The notes under the pieces: generated by a model
What the model saw: only the letters and a program-made list of their open reading frames with translations
Database searches by the model: none
Told to the model about the DNA's origin: nothing
Shown: piece after piece, positions 5,234 through 6,639 of the stretch
Numbering within the stretch: position 1 is the first letter of the stretch
Layout: each line of letters starts with the position of its first letter
Program-made: the position numbers and the translations under genes
Assembly (NCBI GenBank): GCA_031290205.1
Contig: JAITNZ010000118.1
Span: forward strand, 1-6,639
Direction of reading: 5' to 3'
Source of the DNA: Spirochaetaceae bacterium
GTDB lineage: Bacteria > Spirochaetota > Spirochaetia > Treponematales > Breznakiellaceae
Length of the DNA stretch: 6,639 nucleotides

Positions 5234-6451
5234 CTAGAACGTAGTAATTCCGTCCAATTGAAAATTTCGGAAAGACAAGCGAAAGAGGAAGCTGATACTT
5301 AAAAACCATGTTGAATTTCCTCCGGGTTCGGTTGCCATTTCTTTGCCGCCGTAGGCTACATCAAATTGAAAGTAGGTAAAATTGAGTCCAATGCCGCCGC
5401 TGGGCAAGCAATCTGCGACGCCGACGCGGAGGCAGAAAACTTCGAGGAGGCGTAATTCCAATCCGGCGGATAGGTAGAGCAGGGGATTTCGCTGCTCTGA
5501 AAACATTTTAAGCAAGCCATTATAATCGGCAGAAAAGACAAGGTCGGTATTATAACGGTGCAATTTGAACGATGGTATTCGCCAGGAAAGCCCGATACCC
5601 AGTTGCGGCGCGACGGTATTATAGCCTGTTCTATCCGAAGCCGCCGCCAAGTATGCGTCAAAATCGGGGAAGCCGGTGATGAACGCCGCCGTGTATGGGT
5701 CCTTGTAGGTAAGCCCCAGCGAAAAACTATCCCGCCAAGTCCAGCGGATGCCGATATCAAAACCGGCGCCGAGTTGCGTTTCATAGGGTTGGGTGCGCAT
5801 GAAATTAAAAACATCTCCTATTTCTTCTATGGCGAGAACAAGGTCATCGAAACTGGTAATAGTTCTTTCGGGCAGGAATGCTAGACGGTAAAATGCCTTG
5901 AGCATAACTCCAAAATCCAAAGTTGCGTTTTCCGTTGCTACCAGACGAAAGCCATACCCAAGGTTGCCAACTACTTCTTCGGAATATTCCGCATCCATAA
6001 ATCTTTGGGTAATGCCATTCCAATAAATATTTCCCCGTGTCGCGCTAAAAACACGCCAGCCCCACCCGTTAGAAATCATACCGAAGTTGATAGGACCGCC
6101 GATAACCGCATTTGCTTCGGAAGGCAGTAAAACCATCTTGATGATGGTTTCGTCAGTTAATGTCCCGAAATATAAATCCCAGAAAAACTCCATACGGTTG
6201 AACTCCGCCGAGATTTCCGCAAAAGAGATTTTTTTGGGAACGGCGGCAAAACCTGCCGGATTATTGAAAGCGGTATAATAATCATCGGTTAATGCCGCAT
6301 GATTGCCGCCGAGAGCGGCAAGGCGCGCGGAGGGGAACTCAAAAGGAAGAATATGAGCTTCGGATGTTTGGGCAAATGCGAACGGCGCAAGGGAGAAAAA
6401 CATCAGCAGAATGACGAGGTGACGCTGAGTAATGGGGGATGGGGGTTTCAT
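5234..6451 (-). CDS. UPF0164/FadL-like outer-membrane beta-barrel protein
   Basis: The 405-residue product has a Sec signal peptide (hydrophobic 12-27, predicted cleavage AFA-Q at 27/28). The mature N terminus is SARLAALGGNHAALTDDYY (41-59) followed by NPAG (64-67), the signature shared by UPF0164, PorV and FadL-like barrels. Many alternating aromatic/glycine strands follow, and the chain ends in phenylalanine (ITTF), the usual C-terminal signal for outer-membrane insertion. In Treponema pallidum this family is modelled as FadL-type channels for hydrophobic nutrients; transport by this protein is inferred. The ATG has AGGAGA (6463-6458) six bases upstream and overlaps the stop of the preceding gene (ATGA, 6451-6448), so the two are translated as an operon. 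Its longest homopolymer is T7, in contrast to the fusion gene. Confidence 0.88.
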   Translation of the reverse strand: MKPPSPITQRHLVILLMFFSLAPFAFAQTSEAHILPFEFPSARLAALGGNHAALTDDYYTAFNNPAGFAAVPKKISFAEISAEFNRMEFFWDLYFGTLTDETIIKMVLLPSEANAVIGGPINFGMISNGWGWRVFSATRGNIYWNGITQRFMDAEYSEEVVGNLGYGFRLVATENATLDFGVMLKAFYRLAFLPERTITSFDDLVLAIEEIGDVFNFMRTQPYETQLGAGFDIGIRWTWRDSFSLGLTYKDPYTAAFITGFPDFDAYLAAASDRTGYNTVAPQLGIGLSWRIPSFKLHRYNTDLVFSADYNGLLKMFSEQRNPLLYLSAGLELRLLEVFCLRVGVADCLPSGGIGLNFTYFQFDVAYGGKEMATEPGGNSTWFLSISFLFRLSFRNFQLDGITTF

Positions 6452-6639
6452 ATCATTTCTCCTATTGCGTCAACGCGCGTATCAGCTTCGTGAACGGCGG
6501 TGATCTTGCACCGAAACTCACGCCCGTCCTCAGCTTTCTTGCCATCCGGCACCGCTACTAACAGCCGCAAATAATTTTCACTGACTGCATTCCTTTGCTT
6601 CGGGCCGGACGCGTGGGGGGGTGTGCGGGGGGGGGGGGG
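6448..6639 (-). CDS. 3' end of unidentified gene upstream of UPF0164
   Basis: An open frame enters from the window edge and runs 63 codons to a TGA (6450-6448) that overlaps the UPF0164 ATG as ATGA. It encodes a proline-rich start (PPPPRTPPHASGP) and then a charged tail containing NYLRLLVAVPDGKK, FRCKITAVHE and DTRVDAIGEMI, which reads like a small beta-rich domain. I do not recognise the family. The Shine-Dalgarno of the UPF0164 gene lies inside this frame. The proline string comes from a C13 run (6639-6627) and a C7 run (6621-6615) on the coding strand. Most of the gene lies beyond the window. Confidence 0.65.
   Translation of the reverse strand, partial: PPPPRTPPHASGPKQRNAVSENYLRLLVAVPDGKKAEDGREFRCKITAVHEADTRVDAIGEMI

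Noticed and set aside
5356..5814. 152-codon reverse ORF inside the UPF0164 gene
   Set aside because: A shadow frame of the barrel gene on the same strand, without family resemblance.

Overview
The window most likely comes from a spirochaete of the genus Treponema or a close relative. The best indicators are a UPF0164/FadL-like outer-membrane barrel protein of the kind expanded in treponemes, a BspA-type leucine-rich-repeat surface protein with the treponemal C-terminal 'LNGKxAGTY' ending, and a two-gene rpsP-khpA unit. The many homopolymer runs and dispersed short repeats suggest a host-associated genome rich in simple repeats. The genus is an inference; there is no rRNA gene to settle it.

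Layout. Positions 1-567 hold no credible gene. They contain a block of G and C runs that folds into strong hairpins, one diverged copy of a small hairpin repeat, an inverted repeat built from 9-base CACGAAnnn units, and then a promoter and structured leader. A forward gene for an LsrF-type class I aldolase/thiolase follows (568-1452). It converges on a reverse-strand ribosomal unit, rpsP then khpA (2155-1630). Two near-identical 67-bp hairpin units lie between them at a 70-bp period. From 2307 two forward genes are tightly paired: a secreted BspA-like LRR protein, then a 618-residue fusion of a PseG-like nucleotide-sugar domain, a four-cysteine zinc ribbon and a SAM-dependent methyltransferase. 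On the reverse strand, 6639-5234, the 3' end of an unidentified gene overlaps the start of the UPF0164 gene by four bases (ATGA).

The most unusual feature is the fusion gene. It carries compound homopolymer tracts (T9G9, C7A5, G7, C10A9, T9G8, plus T10, C8, A8 and A9) far beyond anything in lsrF, rpsP, khpA or the UPF0164 gene. The reading frame stays open through all of them. This pattern fits a contingency (phase-variable) locus, possibly acting on a surface or flagellar glycan, although no in-window partner confirms the substrate. A G13 run ends the window inside the partial reverse gene, so the window edge may be an assembly break at a homopolymer.

The genes are not one pathway. The ribosomal pair and the aldolase are housekeeping or metabolic. 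The LRR protein, fusion enzyme and barrel protein are all plausibly concerned with the cell envelope.
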